From: Treponema sp. UBA4377
GTDB taxonomy: Bacteria; Spirochaetota; Spirochaetia; Treponematales; Treponemataceae
Assembly (NCBI GenBank): GCA_002391235.1
Contig: DGRX01000030.1
Location: 1 to 57,202, forward strand
Length of the DNA: 57,202 nt
Direction: 5' to 3'
The notes beneath the pieces were generated by a model. That model was not told the origin of the DNA. It searched no databases and saw only the letters and a list, made by a program, of their open reading frames with translations. Positions 16,906 to 24,429 of the stretch are shown here, piece after piece (position 1 is the stretch's first letter; every line of letters begins with the position of its first letter). Both the position numbers and the translations under genes were made by a program.

Positions 16906-17823
16906 TTATTCTTCAGACTCTTCATCGTCAGAGTCTTCGATTTCTTCCTCATCCTCATCGTCGAGCAAGTCATCGTCTTTAACATCGTCTTCGTTTTCGT
17001 TGATGTCGTCGTCATCGTCTTCGTCGTAAGCGTCGCTTTCGTCATCCAAGTCAGCGAGGCTGCCGGCTGTGTCCATTGTGAAGTAATCTTCTTCTTCGCC
17101 GTCTTTAGTCTCTTGCCAGCGCAAGATTCTGCTGCAATAGGGGCAAAACAAGATTTCATTTTCTTCGCGAACTTCAAGGGCGAACTGGGCTGGCAAAATC
17201 ATGTGGCAGCCGCCGCAAACGCCGTTCTTTACATAAACGATTCCTTCGTTGTTGCGCTGGATTATGCGCTGGAATTTATATGTAATTTCCGGATCAATGT
17301 TGGCTGAAATGTTGGCTTCCTTCTTTTCCAATGACGCAAGCTCTTTCTTGAGGCTGCCGGCTTCTTTGTCCAAAGAGGCGCGGGCTTCGTTCAAGTCTTT
17401 TTCCTGAGACTTAATCACGCTCTCGTCGGCTTTTATCAACTCGTCAAGTTCGGCCAAGTTCTTTTCTTCTTTGTCCAATTCCTTTCGAAGGCCGCTTTCT
17501 TTTTCGCCGGCTTCTGAGATTTGCTTTTCAAGCGCTTCGTATTCGCGATGGGTGGAAATGTTGTCCATTCCTTTCTCGCCTTCTTCGCGCAATTTGACGA
17601 CTTCTTCCAATTCTTCTTTTAAGCCGTCGACCTTTTTCTTCAACTCTTCATACTTGGAATTCTTTTCTATGTATTCCTTTTTGAGACGGGAAAGCAATTC
17701 TTCTTGCGTTTCCAATTGTTTGGGCACGTCTTCAATTTTGGCCTGAATCTGGTACTTTGCAGACAAAACGACCTGAAGCTTTTCCAAATTGTCAAAAACT
17801 TTTGTATCAAGTGTCTTTTCCAT
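16906..17823 (-). CDS. Coiled-coil C4 zinc-ribbon protein (CdsZ/FlgZ-type)
   Basis: Residues 1-185 are an almost continuous coiled coil of two long helices (KLQVVLSAKYQIQAKIED at the start, EKESGLRKELDKEEKNLAEL later). A C4 zinc ribbon follows, with CGGCHMIL near residue 203 and FCPYCSRILRW near 225. The rest, about 60 residues, is an extremely acidic low-complexity tail rich in Asp and Glu. This is the family of Chlamydia CdsZ and Helicobacter HP0958/FlgZ, known as secretion- or flagellum-related and RNA-binding chaperones. The acidic tail is unusual. The ATG at 17823 has AGGGGA upstream. The gene ends 9 bases before rnpB. Confidence 0.85.
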   Translation of the reverse strand: MEKTLDTKVFDNLEKLQVVLSAKYQIQAKIEDVPKQLETQEELLSRLKKEYIEKNSKYEELKKKVDGLKEELEEVVKLREEGEKGMDNISTHREYEALEKQISEAGEKESGLRKELDKEEKNLAELDELIKADESVIKSQEKDLNEARASLDKEAGSLKKELASLEKKEANISANIDPEITYKFQRIIQRNNEGIVYVKNGVCGGCHMILPAQFALEVREENEILFCPYCSRILRWQETKDGEEEDYFTMDTAGSLADLDDESDAYDEDDDDDINENEDDVKDDDLLDDEDEEEIEDSDDEESEE

Positions 17824-17871
17824 TTGACATTCCCCTTACCTTAATTAAAAAAATATACAATATAGTGAAAG

Positions 17872-17903
17872 AAATTGCAAGGGCTTGAAAATCCTTGCAA
17901 TTT
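17872..17903 (-). terminator. Terminator of rpoD
   Basis: On the minus strand an 11-bp perfect stem (aaattgcaagg and ccttgcaattt, 10-base loop) lies 8 bases after the rpoD stop and is followed by cttt and an AT-rich stretch. The tail also supplies a TATATT -10 box for the next gene. Confidence 0.7.
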
Positions 17904-17911
17904 GCTCAAAA

Positions 17912-19729
17912 TCATATTTCGATGTAGTCCCTTAAGCCTGTCGCCCTTCTTGGATGGCGGAGGCGTCGCAAGGCCTTGGCTTCTATCTGCCTGATTCTTT
18001 CGCGGGTAACGTTGAAGTAAAGGCCGACCTCTTCCAGAGTCAAGCAATAACCGCCCTCAAGGCCAAAGCGCATTTTAAGCACTTCCTGCTCTCTGGGCGG
18101 AAGCGATGACAAAACTCCGCTAAGCTGTTCCTTAAGGAGCGTGTACGCCGTCTGGTTTGCGGGATTCTCAACTTCCTTGTCTTCGATGAAGTCTCCGAGC
18201 AATGAATCCTCTTCTTCTCCAATCGGCGTTTCCAAAGAAATAGGTTCGCGAGCCACATTCTTTACAGTTTTTACGCGAGCGACCGCCCAACCCAATTGCT
18301 GGGCGATTTCGTCGTCGGTGGGCTCTCGGCCGAATTTTTGCATGAGGTTGCGGCTTTCGCGGACAACCTTGTTGATTTGCTCGATCATATGCACAGGAAC
18401 GCGAATCGTTCTGGCTTGGTCTGAGATGCTGCGGGTGATTGCCTGCCGGATCCACCAAGTGGCGTATGTTGAGAATTTGTAGCCCTTGCGGTATTCAAAC
18501 TTTTCTACAGCCTTGATGAGTCCGATGTTTCCTTCCTGAACCAAGTCAAAGAACTGCAAGCCGCGGTTTGTGTATTTTTTTGCGATGGCTACAACCAAGC
18601 GCAAGTTGGCGTTGATCAAATGGTTCTTGGCGTTCTCCATCATCTTGCGGCCGCGTTCGATTTCTTTTTCCATTTTGAGAATGTCTTCGATGCTGTTCTC
18701 AAATTCAAATTCAAGGCGAACCAATCGGCGCTCTATTTTTTGGATTTTGGAATAAACTTCGCGGATGTCGTCGGCGTTCATTCCCAACTCTTTCTCAAGT
18801 TTTGCAGACTCGCTTCGAATGGCAAGGCGTCTTCCAAGGCGGCGCAAATCCGCGGGGTCTTTTACGCGCAATTCTTTCATGCGCTTTTCCTGCTGGTGTT
18901 GGTACTCCTCGATTTTTTGCTTTGCGTCAATAAATTCCGTTGAGAATTTTTCAAGTTCCTCAGTTTGAATGTCGGCTTTTTGAAGGGACGGAAGAATTTT
19001 TTTCTGAAGCTTTAAGATGTCCTTGTTCTCAAGAATCTTTACGTTAGAGTCTACTTCAAACAATTGGCGCTTGAGCGTCATGTACTGCTTGATTTCCGGC
19101 AAAATGGGCTTAAGGTATTCCGAGTAGGCGCTCTTGAGGCGGCGCTTTTCGGCCATTTCCTCGTTGATTTCCTTGCGCGGCCTGCCTTGCTCGTGCATGT
19201 CGATTCTTTGAAAAGCCTTTTGGGCGACAGAAAAGAATTCAGGAATTAATTTTCCAGACCCTTTGATAACGTCTTTAATGATGTTTTCGCCGCTTTCCAT
19301 TTGCTTGGAAAGCGTGACCTCTTCTTCCGCGGTCAAAAGATTTTCTTTTCCGATGTCGCGGAGGTAAAGGCGAATCGGATCGTCCGTATTGGCGCCGTCT
19401 TTGTCGGAGCTGACCAAACGTTTTTTGGAAGTCATCGCGGCTTCTTTTTCGGCTTGCTCGGCGATTTTTGCCTCTTGGTCTTCGGCAATATCAGCGTCCT
19501 CGTCGTCCACGACAAGGTTGTCCTCGTCTTCGTCGTCAGGCAAATCTGGCGGAAGCTCTTCTTGAATGAGAATTCCGCGCTTTTCAAGTTCCGCCATCAA
19601 GGCTTCGCTTTTTTCTTGGTCGTTGACTACCTCTTGTCCGAGAATGTCGGAAATTTCGTCCCAGTTAAATTCTTTTTTGCCTTTTTCTGTAATCTTAGAA
19701 AGCAAAGAGTCAAGCTCTTCTTTATCCAT
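17912..19729 (-). CDS. rpoD: Primary sigma factor RpoD (sigma-70)
   Basis: Housekeeping sigma factor of 605 residues. Visible parts are region 1.1 at the N-terminus with an acidic linker (PPDLPDDEDEDNLVVDDED), region 1.2 (DPIRLYLRDIGKENLLTAEE), a non-conserved region, region 2 (NLRLVVAIAKKYTNRG, LVQEGNIGLIKAVEKFEYRK, FSTYATWWIRQAI), region 3 (VPVHMIEQINKV) and region 4 with the helix-turn-helix LTLEEVGLYFNVTRERIRQI. It starts 9 bases after the dnaG stop with an AGGAAAA Shine-Dalgarno sequence, as part of a dnaG-rpoD unit. Confidence 0.97.
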   Translation of the reverse strand: MDKEELDSLLSKITEKGKKEFNWDEISDILGQEVVNDQEKSEALMAELEKRGILIQEELPPDLPDDEDEDNLVVDDEDADIAEDQEAKIAEQAEKEAAMTSKKRLVSSDKDGANTDDPIRLYLRDIGKENLLTAEEEVTLSKQMESGENIIKDVIKGSGKLIPEFFSVAQKAFQRIDMHEQGRPRKEINEEMAEKRRLKSAYSEYLKPILPEIKQYMTLKRQLFEVDSNVKILENKDILKLQKKILPSLQKADIQTEELEKFSTEFIDAKQKIEEYQHQQEKRMKELRVKDPADLRRLGRRLAIRSESAKLEKELGMNADDIREVYSKIQKIERRLVRLEFEFENSIEDILKMEKEIERGRKMMENAKNHLINANLRLVVAIAKKYTNRGLQFFDLVQEGNIGLIKAVEKFEYRKGYKFSTYATWWIRQAITRSISDQARTIRVPVHMIEQINKVVRESRNLMQKFGREPTDDEIAQQLGWAVARVKTVKNVAREPISLETPIGEEEDSLLGDFIEDKEVENPANQTAYTLLKEQLSGVLSSLPPREQEVLKMRFGLEGGYCLTLEEVGLYFNVTRERIRQIEAKALRRLRHPRRATGLRDYIEI

Positions 19730-19738
19730 TTTTTTTCC

Positions 19739-21553
19739 TTACTTTTTCTGCAATTGGATTTGCTTGTCCAACTGCGAAATTTCGGAGATTAGCGTTTGGA
19801 GGTAATTTTCATCATCAGGAGTTGTCGGGGTAAAATCCCTAAGGCGTTCGTTTAGTTTTTTACGTTGCCGCTCTAGCGCGTTCCTTTTGATTAACTTTAT
19901 GCTGTCCCAAACTATGCGGTCAAGCGTTTCCTTGAATTCCGCCTCGCTTTGGTTTTCTTCTTTTGAAAACTCGCCGCTGGCGGTAACCGCAGTGACCATT
20001 TGCTGTACGTTGGCGTCGCACAGTTCCAAAACAGACATATATGAAAAATTGCCCTGCTTGTAACGCTCCTCCAATTTTATAAACAATTCTTTTGCCAAGG
20101 GGTCTTCAAAGTCATCGCTGTTAAGTTCGCGCCGCATTTTTTGATACTCATCGGGATTGGAAAGAACTGCCAGAACGGCCCTTAGCTCGGCGTTTAGCTT
20201 TATCGGCCGAACTTGATTTCCGTCAGACTGTTTTGACCTTGAATCCAGACGCGAGCGCGCTTGGCTGCGATTGTTGAAGTCTCTTCTAACGGCCTCCGGC
20301 GAAAGATTAAAGGCCCCGGCCAACTGGTCAAGGCTTGATTCTTTCTGAATGTCTGATTGCAGGGAATCCACGTACGGAAAGAAAGCCAAGGCGGCTTTTG
20401 TTTTGTCTTCTGGAGACTCCGACGGATATTGCGCCTTTATTTTAGACAACAGATAATCAACATCTAATATAGCATTTTGAACCTGTTTCGTCAAGGTTTC
20501 GGCGCCAAATTTTATCATTATTTCGGCAGGGTCCTTGCCGCCCTCAAGGCGTATTATCTTTGTGGTAAGGCCGAATTGCCGGCACATCAAGATGGCGCGC
20601 TTTGTGGCCTTTTGCCCCGCTCCGTCCGAGTCAAAGGACAAGAGAATCGTGTCGCAAAAACCTTGCAGAATTTTCAGCTGCTGCTCGGTAAGGCTGGTTC
20701 CAAGCGGGGCAACCGCTATGTCGATTCCGCATTGGTGGTATGCGATTACGTCCATGTAGCCTTCGCACAAAATCGCGGCCTTTTGCTGGTGAATCGCGTT
20801 CTTGGCGAAGTTAAAGGCGTAAAGGGTCTCCCTTTTATGGTAGTGCGGAAGCTCCGGCGAGTTTAGGTACTTTGGCTCGCCCTCCCCCAAAATGCGGCCT
20901 CCAAAGGCGACGGCCTGCCCTTTTCTGTCAAAAATCGGAAAAATCAGGCGGCCTGAAAAAAGCGACACGTCCGGGTATTTTTTGCTGAAAAGGCCAGTCT
21001 TTTGCAAAAAGGCGTCGGAGTAATTCTTGCCTTTAAGAAAATTCTTAAGCCAGCGGCGGTCGGCCGGCGCGTAGCCCAGCTTGAATTTTGCCAAGGTTTC
21101 GTCGGTCAGGCCGCGGCCCTTTATGTACTCAAGCGCGTCCCGCCCCTGCTGGTTTTGCGTCAAGAAAAAATGAAAGGTGCTTGCGATGCGGTCGTAGACT
21201 TCGCGGATTTGTTCCAAGTCTTGGTCCTGCTTTTGCGGAACGTAGGAGCCGCCTTCGTAAGTCACTTCTATGTTGTATTTTTTCGCAAGCTCTTGAATCG
21301 CGTCAGGATAGGAAAGCTTTTCCATCTCCATCGTAAATTTGATTACGTCCCCTCCGACGCCGCATCCAAAGCAATGGTAGAATTTTTTTATCGGATCGAC
21401 GGTGAACGAAGGCGTCTTTTCGTTGTGGAAGGGACAGCAGCCCCAATATTGCGAGCCGCGCTGGCTGAGGTTTGTGTAGCCGTTTATGACTGAGACAATG
21501 TCGGCTGACTGGCGGACGCGCTCGATTGTGTCTTGGGTGATTCGGCCTGCCAT
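19739..21553 (-). CDS. dnaG: DNA primase
   Basis: RNA-primer synthesising polymerase of the replication fork. A protein of 604 residues with the N-terminal CHC2 zinc finger (CCPFHNEKTPSF, YHCFGCGVGGDVI), TOPRIM core (AILCEGYMDVIAYHQCGI and the acidic LLSFDSDGAGQKA), and a C-terminal DnaB-interacting helical region. The start overlaps the mltG stop by one base (TGATG), which suggests translational coupling. The family assignment is certain. Confidence 0.97.
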   Translation of the reverse strand: MAGRITQDTIERVRQSADIVSVINGYTNLSQRGSQYWGCCPFHNEKTPSFTVDPIKKFYHCFGCGVGGDVIKFTMEMEKLSYPDAIQELAKKYNIEVTYEGGSYVPQKQDQDLEQIREVYDRIASTFHFFLTQNQQGRDALEYIKGRGLTDETLAKFKLGYAPADRRWLKNFLKGKNYSDAFLQKTGLFSKKYPDVSLFSGRLIFPIFDRKGQAVAFGGRILGEGEPKYLNSPELPHYHKRETLYAFNFAKNAIHQQKAAILCEGYMDVIAYHQCGIDIAVAPLGTSLTEQQLKILQGFCDTILLSFDSDGAGQKATKRAILMCRQFGLTTKIIRLEGGKDPAEIMIKFGAETLTKQVQNAILDVDYLLSKIKAQYPSESPEDKTKAALAFFPYVDSLQSDIQKESSLDQLAGAFNLSPEAVRRDFNNRSQARSRLDSRSKQSDGNQVRPIKLNAELRAVLAVLSNPDEYQKMRRELNSDDFEDPLAKELFIKLEERYKQGNFSYMSVLELCDANVQQMVTAVTASGEFSKEENQSEAEFKETLDRIVWDSIKLIKRNALERQRKKLNERLRDFTPTTPDDENYLQTLISEISQLDKQIQLQKK

Positions 21554-22593
21554 CAGCGCGACGCCTTCTTTGTCTTGAATATCGTGCCCTGTTGGACATG
21601 CTCAGAAAGAGTCTTTGTAAAGACATGGCGGCCGGCCGCTTCGTCCATAAGCTGAAAGTAATAAAAGTCAGTCGCCGCAGGCTCAGCGGCGGCCTTTAGC
21701 GCGACAAGGCCAGGGTTGCAAATCGGGGCAGGCGGAAGGCCCGCGTTTAGGTAAGTGTTGTAGGGGCTTTGAATTTTAAGGTCGTCGTAAGTGATTATGT
21801 CTGGATGCGGCCGGCCCAAAACTTCCGTGATTACGTATTCCACCGTCGCGCAGGAATACAAGCCGATGCCCTTTTTTATGCGGTTTGTGAAGACGCTCGC
21901 TATCAAAGGCGCTTCGTCGGCGGAACGGTATTCGCGCTCGATTATCGAAGCGAGCGTCACGGTCTTTAAAAGCTTTTCCTTGTCGCCCTTAATGGCGGAA
22001 AGCGACGGAACGCCTGAGATTTTTTGGTAAAAGTTGTCGGCCATTATTTGAACAACCGTTTTTGCGTCGCTTTCCGGCGCCAGTGAATAGGTGTCGGGAA
22101 ACAAAAAGCCCTCCCGGCCTTTTGCCGCCGCGCGAAAGTCTTTGCCGAGGCAAACGCCGGCTTTTTCAAGCCTTTGCGCGATTTTAGAAATCGTCAAGCC
22201 TTCCGGGATTGAAACGCTTACAAGCTCCTCGCGGCCCGCCGAAAGCTCCTGGTAAATTTGGGCCGCGTCCATCGCGCTGCTTAAGTCGCAGACGCCCGCC
22301 TTTACGCAAAAAATTTCACTGCTTTGTCCGAAAAGAAAGGCGGCGGCCTTTGGAAAGCGGGCCAAGGCGTAGAATGCCGCGCGGCTTTTTATGATTTTGC
22401 TTTCTTCCAAAATGGCCGCGATTTTTTTTGCCGAATCGCCCTTCTCTATTTTAAGATGAATGCTGGTTTGGCTTTCATTGGTGTCGCGGGCGCTTGTCAG
22501 AGTCCTTAAGGCGGCATAGGCCGAAAAAGCCGCGGCAAGAACGAGCGCGGCGATTGCGATGGCGGCTATCTTGATTTTCCTTGAGTTTTTCAT
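21553..22593 (-). CDS. mltG: Endolytic peptidoglycan transglycosylase MltG
   Basis: YceG-like inner-membrane murein transglycosylase that cleaves nascent glycan strands. It has an N-terminal membrane anchor (IAAIAIAALVLAAAFSAYAA), a LysM-like N-terminal domain (IHLKIEKGDSAKKIAAILEE), and the catalytic domain with the glutamate in ASIIEREYRSADEAPLIASV near residue 217, followed by YNTYLNAGLPPAPICNPG. A length of 346 residues is normal. It overlaps both neighbours (4 bases with the small upstream ORF, 1 base with dnaG), placing wall metabolism in the dnaG-rpoD operon. Confidence 0.94.
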   Translation of the reverse strand: MKNSRKIKIAAIAIAALVLAAAFSAYAALRTLTSARDTNESQTSIHLKIEKGDSAKKIAAILEESKIIKSRAAFYALARFPKAAAFLFGQSSEIFCVKAGVCDLSSAMDAAQIYQELSAGREELVSVSIPEGLTISKIAQRLEKAGVCLGKDFRAAAKGREGFLFPDTYSLAPESDAKTVVQIMADNFYQKISGVPSLSAIKGDKEKLLKTVTLASIIEREYRSADEAPLIASVFTNRIKKGIGLYSCATVEYVITEVLGRPHPDIITYDDLKIQSPYNTYLNAGLPPAPICNPGLVALKAAAEPAATDFYYFQLMDEAAGRHVFTKTLSEHVQQGTIFKTKKASR

Positions 22594-22775
22594 CTTCTGT
22601 ATATTTTTTCAACCTCGTCTATTGACATGCAGGAATAAACTTTGTTCTGGACTTCCCTGGAAAAATTATACAAAGTTTTTGGGATTTTGTCTTGGTTTTC
22701 GCGGGCAATCGCGGCCAAGGCCTTGAGTTCTTCGCATGTAAAGTTATATGTCAGGCAAAAGGCTTCGTTGTTCAT
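22590..22775 (-). CDS. Small conserved-looking protein, 61 residues
   Basis: A helical, soluble 61-residue protein (FTCEELKALAAIARENQDKI, YSCMSIDEVEKIYRR). I do not recognise the family. That it is real is supported by context: its ATG overlaps the MBL-hydrolase stop by 4 bases and its stop overlaps the mltG start by 4 bases, so it keeps the operon tightly spaced. No signal peptide or membrane segment. Confidence 0.7.
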   Translation of the reverse strand: MNNEAFCLTYNFTCEELKALAAIARENQDKIPKTLYNFSREVQNKVYSCMSIDEVEKIYRR

Positions 22776-23710
22776 AGATCAATCTCCGTTCCTTCTGTCG
22801 CAAGGTTGACCTTGACGGCCGCTTGAACGATGAACTTGGCGTACCATCTTGCCGCATGCAGTATCGTGTCAAGCTTTTTGTCGTCGTGCTCCGGTTCGTG
22901 GTGAAAAAGGAACACTTTTGAAATTCCCATTTGCGCGGCAAAGTCGACGGCGTACGAAAACGGCGAGTGGCCCCATCTTATTTTGTCTATCGCTTCTTTC
23001 ATTGTGTATTGGGAGTCAAGCGCGGCGACGTCGGCGTTTTGAAAAACATTCCTCACTTCGTTTTCATAGCGGTCGTTGTCCAGATATAGTTCGACGTCGG
23101 AGGCGTAGACAAATTTTTTTCCGTTCTCAACGGCGCAATAAGCGTAAGAGCCGCCAGGGTGGCTCATTTTGCAGCAATTGAGCTTTACGCTCCCGATTTG
23201 GAATTCTTTTCCTGGCTCAACGGTTATAAAATTCAATCGATTCCTTACCGCGCTAAAATCAACGGGAAAAAACGGAGATTTCATTTGCTCGGAAAATTTT
23301 TTTTCAAAATCCGGAAAGGGAGAGTAAATGTCTATTTTTGTTTTGGGATTGAAAATCGGGTCAAAAAAAGGAAAGCCTTGAATGTGGTCCCAGTGCATAT
23401 GCGAGAACAGTATTGAATAATGATGGTTTTCCGGAGCCTGCGATTTTTTTGCCATTACGCGGATGCCTGTTCCAGCGTCAAAGATTATATGGCTTCCGTC
23501 ATTCGCGATCAGTTGGACGCAAGGCGTGTTTCCGCCCGTAGTTCCGTAAATGTATTCCGGAAGCGAGGCCAAAAATCTCTGGCGCGCGTCAGCGTTGATT
23601 ATGTCTTTGCTTTGAATGCGCATAACCGCGGCGATGATTTTCGCTTGAATTTGTTCTTTTGACAACGGGGACGGCGTTGAGCCTCGCGTTCCCCAAAAAA
23701 CAATTTTCAA
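22772..23710 (-). CDS. MBL-fold metallo-hydrolase (cyclic phosphodiesterase-like)
   Basis: Metallo-beta-lactamase fold hydrolase of 312 residues. The start VFWGTRGSTPSP and TTGGNTPCVQL are typical of the PhnP / class III phosphodiesterase-like branch. The metal site HMHWDHIQGFPFFDP is intact, with further ligands at MSHPGGSYAY, ALDSQYT and FLFHHEPEHDD. The likely substrate is a phosphodiester or cyclic nucleotide, but this cannot be decided from sequence. It overlaps its neighbours by 4 bases on each side. Confidence 0.87.
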   Translation of the reverse strand: MKIVFWGTRGSTPSPLSKEQIQAKIIAAVMRIQSKDIINADARQRFLASLPEYIYGTTGGNTPCVQLIANDGSHIIFDAGTGIRVMAKKSQAPENHHYSILFSHMHWDHIQGFPFFDPIFNPKTKIDIYSPFPDFEKKFSEQMKSPFFPVDFSAVRNRLNFITVEPGKEFQIGSVKLNCCKMSHPGGSYAYCAVENGKKFVYASDVELYLDNDRYENEVRNVFQNADVAALDSQYTMKEAIDKIRWGHSPFSYAVDFAAQMGISKVFLFHHEPEHDDKKLDTILHAARWYAKFIVQAAVKVNLATEGTEIDL

Positions 23711-24171
23711 ATGACACTCTCCAAATCGCGTGTGATTGGAAGGTTGTGTTCGTACAAAAATTTTTGCTCGTCAATCTCTTTTTGCGAACGAAGCCTTCCG
23801 CAGTTGATTCCCTTGCAGCTCTTGCCCTCTTCGTTCCAGCTTTGCTCGCTTTGAACAATCCACGACCAAAAAGGATAGGTTGAACATTGAACGGGCCTCG
23901 CTCCGTAAGCAAGGCAACCGCCCTCACCCCAAAGAACGCAATCATAGTTCTTTTTTTCTAGCAGGGCCAAGGCTTCTTTGTTTCCGTAATATTGAACCCA
24001 TCGGCAATAGTTCTTTATGAAATCAGCTTGGCTAATTTTAAACCATTCGGAGAGTCTTGTCAAATCATTTTTGGAAAGATAAACAACGCCGGGCGAAAGC
24101 CTGCAACAGTCTGAGCAGCGTTGGCATTCAAAGGAAAGTCCGTTTTTGTAAAAGCAATTATCGTCAGACAA
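23707..24171 (-). CDS. YkgJ-type cysteine-cluster protein
   Basis: A 154-residue member of the YkgJ/Fe-S or zinc chelating cysteine cluster family: FECQRCSDCCRLSPG near the N-terminus, then CVLWGEGGCLAYGARPVQCSTYPFW, split here as CVLWGEGGCLAYG and RPVQCSTYPFW. The role of the family is not settled; it may bind an iron-sulphur or zinc centre. The start is a TTG at 24171 without a clear Shine-Dalgarno sequence, only 19 bases downstream of the tRNA-Tyr 3' end on the same strand, so the start is uncertain. It overlaps the MBL gene as ATGA. Confidence 0.82.
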   Translation of the reverse strand: MSDDNCFYKNGLSFECQRCSDCCRLSPGVVYLSKNDLTRLSEWFKISQADFIKNYCRWVQYYGNKEALALLEKKNYDCVLWGEGGCLAYGARPVQCSTYPFWSWIVQSEQSWNEEGKSCKGINCGRLRSQKEIDEQKFLYEHNLPITRDLESVI

Positions 24172-24190
24172 AGTATTAATTAAAAGTTTG

Positions 24191-24272
24191 TGGGGAGTGA
24201 AGGATTCGAACCTACGAAGGCTTAGCCAGCAGATTTACAGTCTGTCCCCTTTGACCACTCGGGAAACTCCCC
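24191..24272 (-). tRNA. tRNA-Tyr (anticodon GTA)
   Basis: An 82-base type II tRNA on the minus strand with a long variable arm. Acceptor GGGGAGT pairs with ACTCCCC, anticodon loop CTGTAAA reads GTA, T-arm GTAGG TTCGAAT CCTTC, discriminator A; CCA is not encoded. It follows tRNA-Thr by 6 bases in the same transcript. Confidence 0.94.
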
Positions 24273-24278
24273 AAAATA

Positions 24279-24351
24279 AGCTGCCTGTAGGATTTGGACC
24301 CACGACCCCGAGATTACAAATCACGTGCTCTACCAGCTGAGCTAAGGCAGC
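24279..24351 (-). tRNA. tRNA-Thr (anticodon TGT)
   Basis: A 73-base cloverleaf on the minus strand. Acceptor GCTGCCT pairs with AGGCAGC, D-arm GCTC AGCTGGTAGA GCAC region, anticodon loop TTTGTAA reads TGT, T-arm GTGGG TCCAAAT CCTAC. CCA is not encoded. It is the first gene of the transcript that continues into tRNA-Tyr. Confidence 0.94.
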
Positions 24352-24353
24352 AG

Positions 24354-24410
24354 TTACGTTTGAGCGTCAAACGTAAGAACCATATTATTCTTTTTGGGAA
24401 AAAGTGTCAA
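24354..24410 (-). promoter_or_regulatory. tRNA promoter and leader hairpin
   Basis: Reading the minus strand, TTGACA (24410-24405), a 17-base spacer and TAATAT (24387-24382) form a strong sigma-70 promoter. A perfect 10-bp hairpin (ttacgtttga, loop cgc, tcaaacgtaa; 24376-24354) follows and ends two bases before tRNA-Thr. The hairpin may direct 5' processing or may close off transcription arriving from the rnf operon. Confidence 0.7.
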
Positions 24411-24429
24411 GCCCTTTGCGGCGATATTT

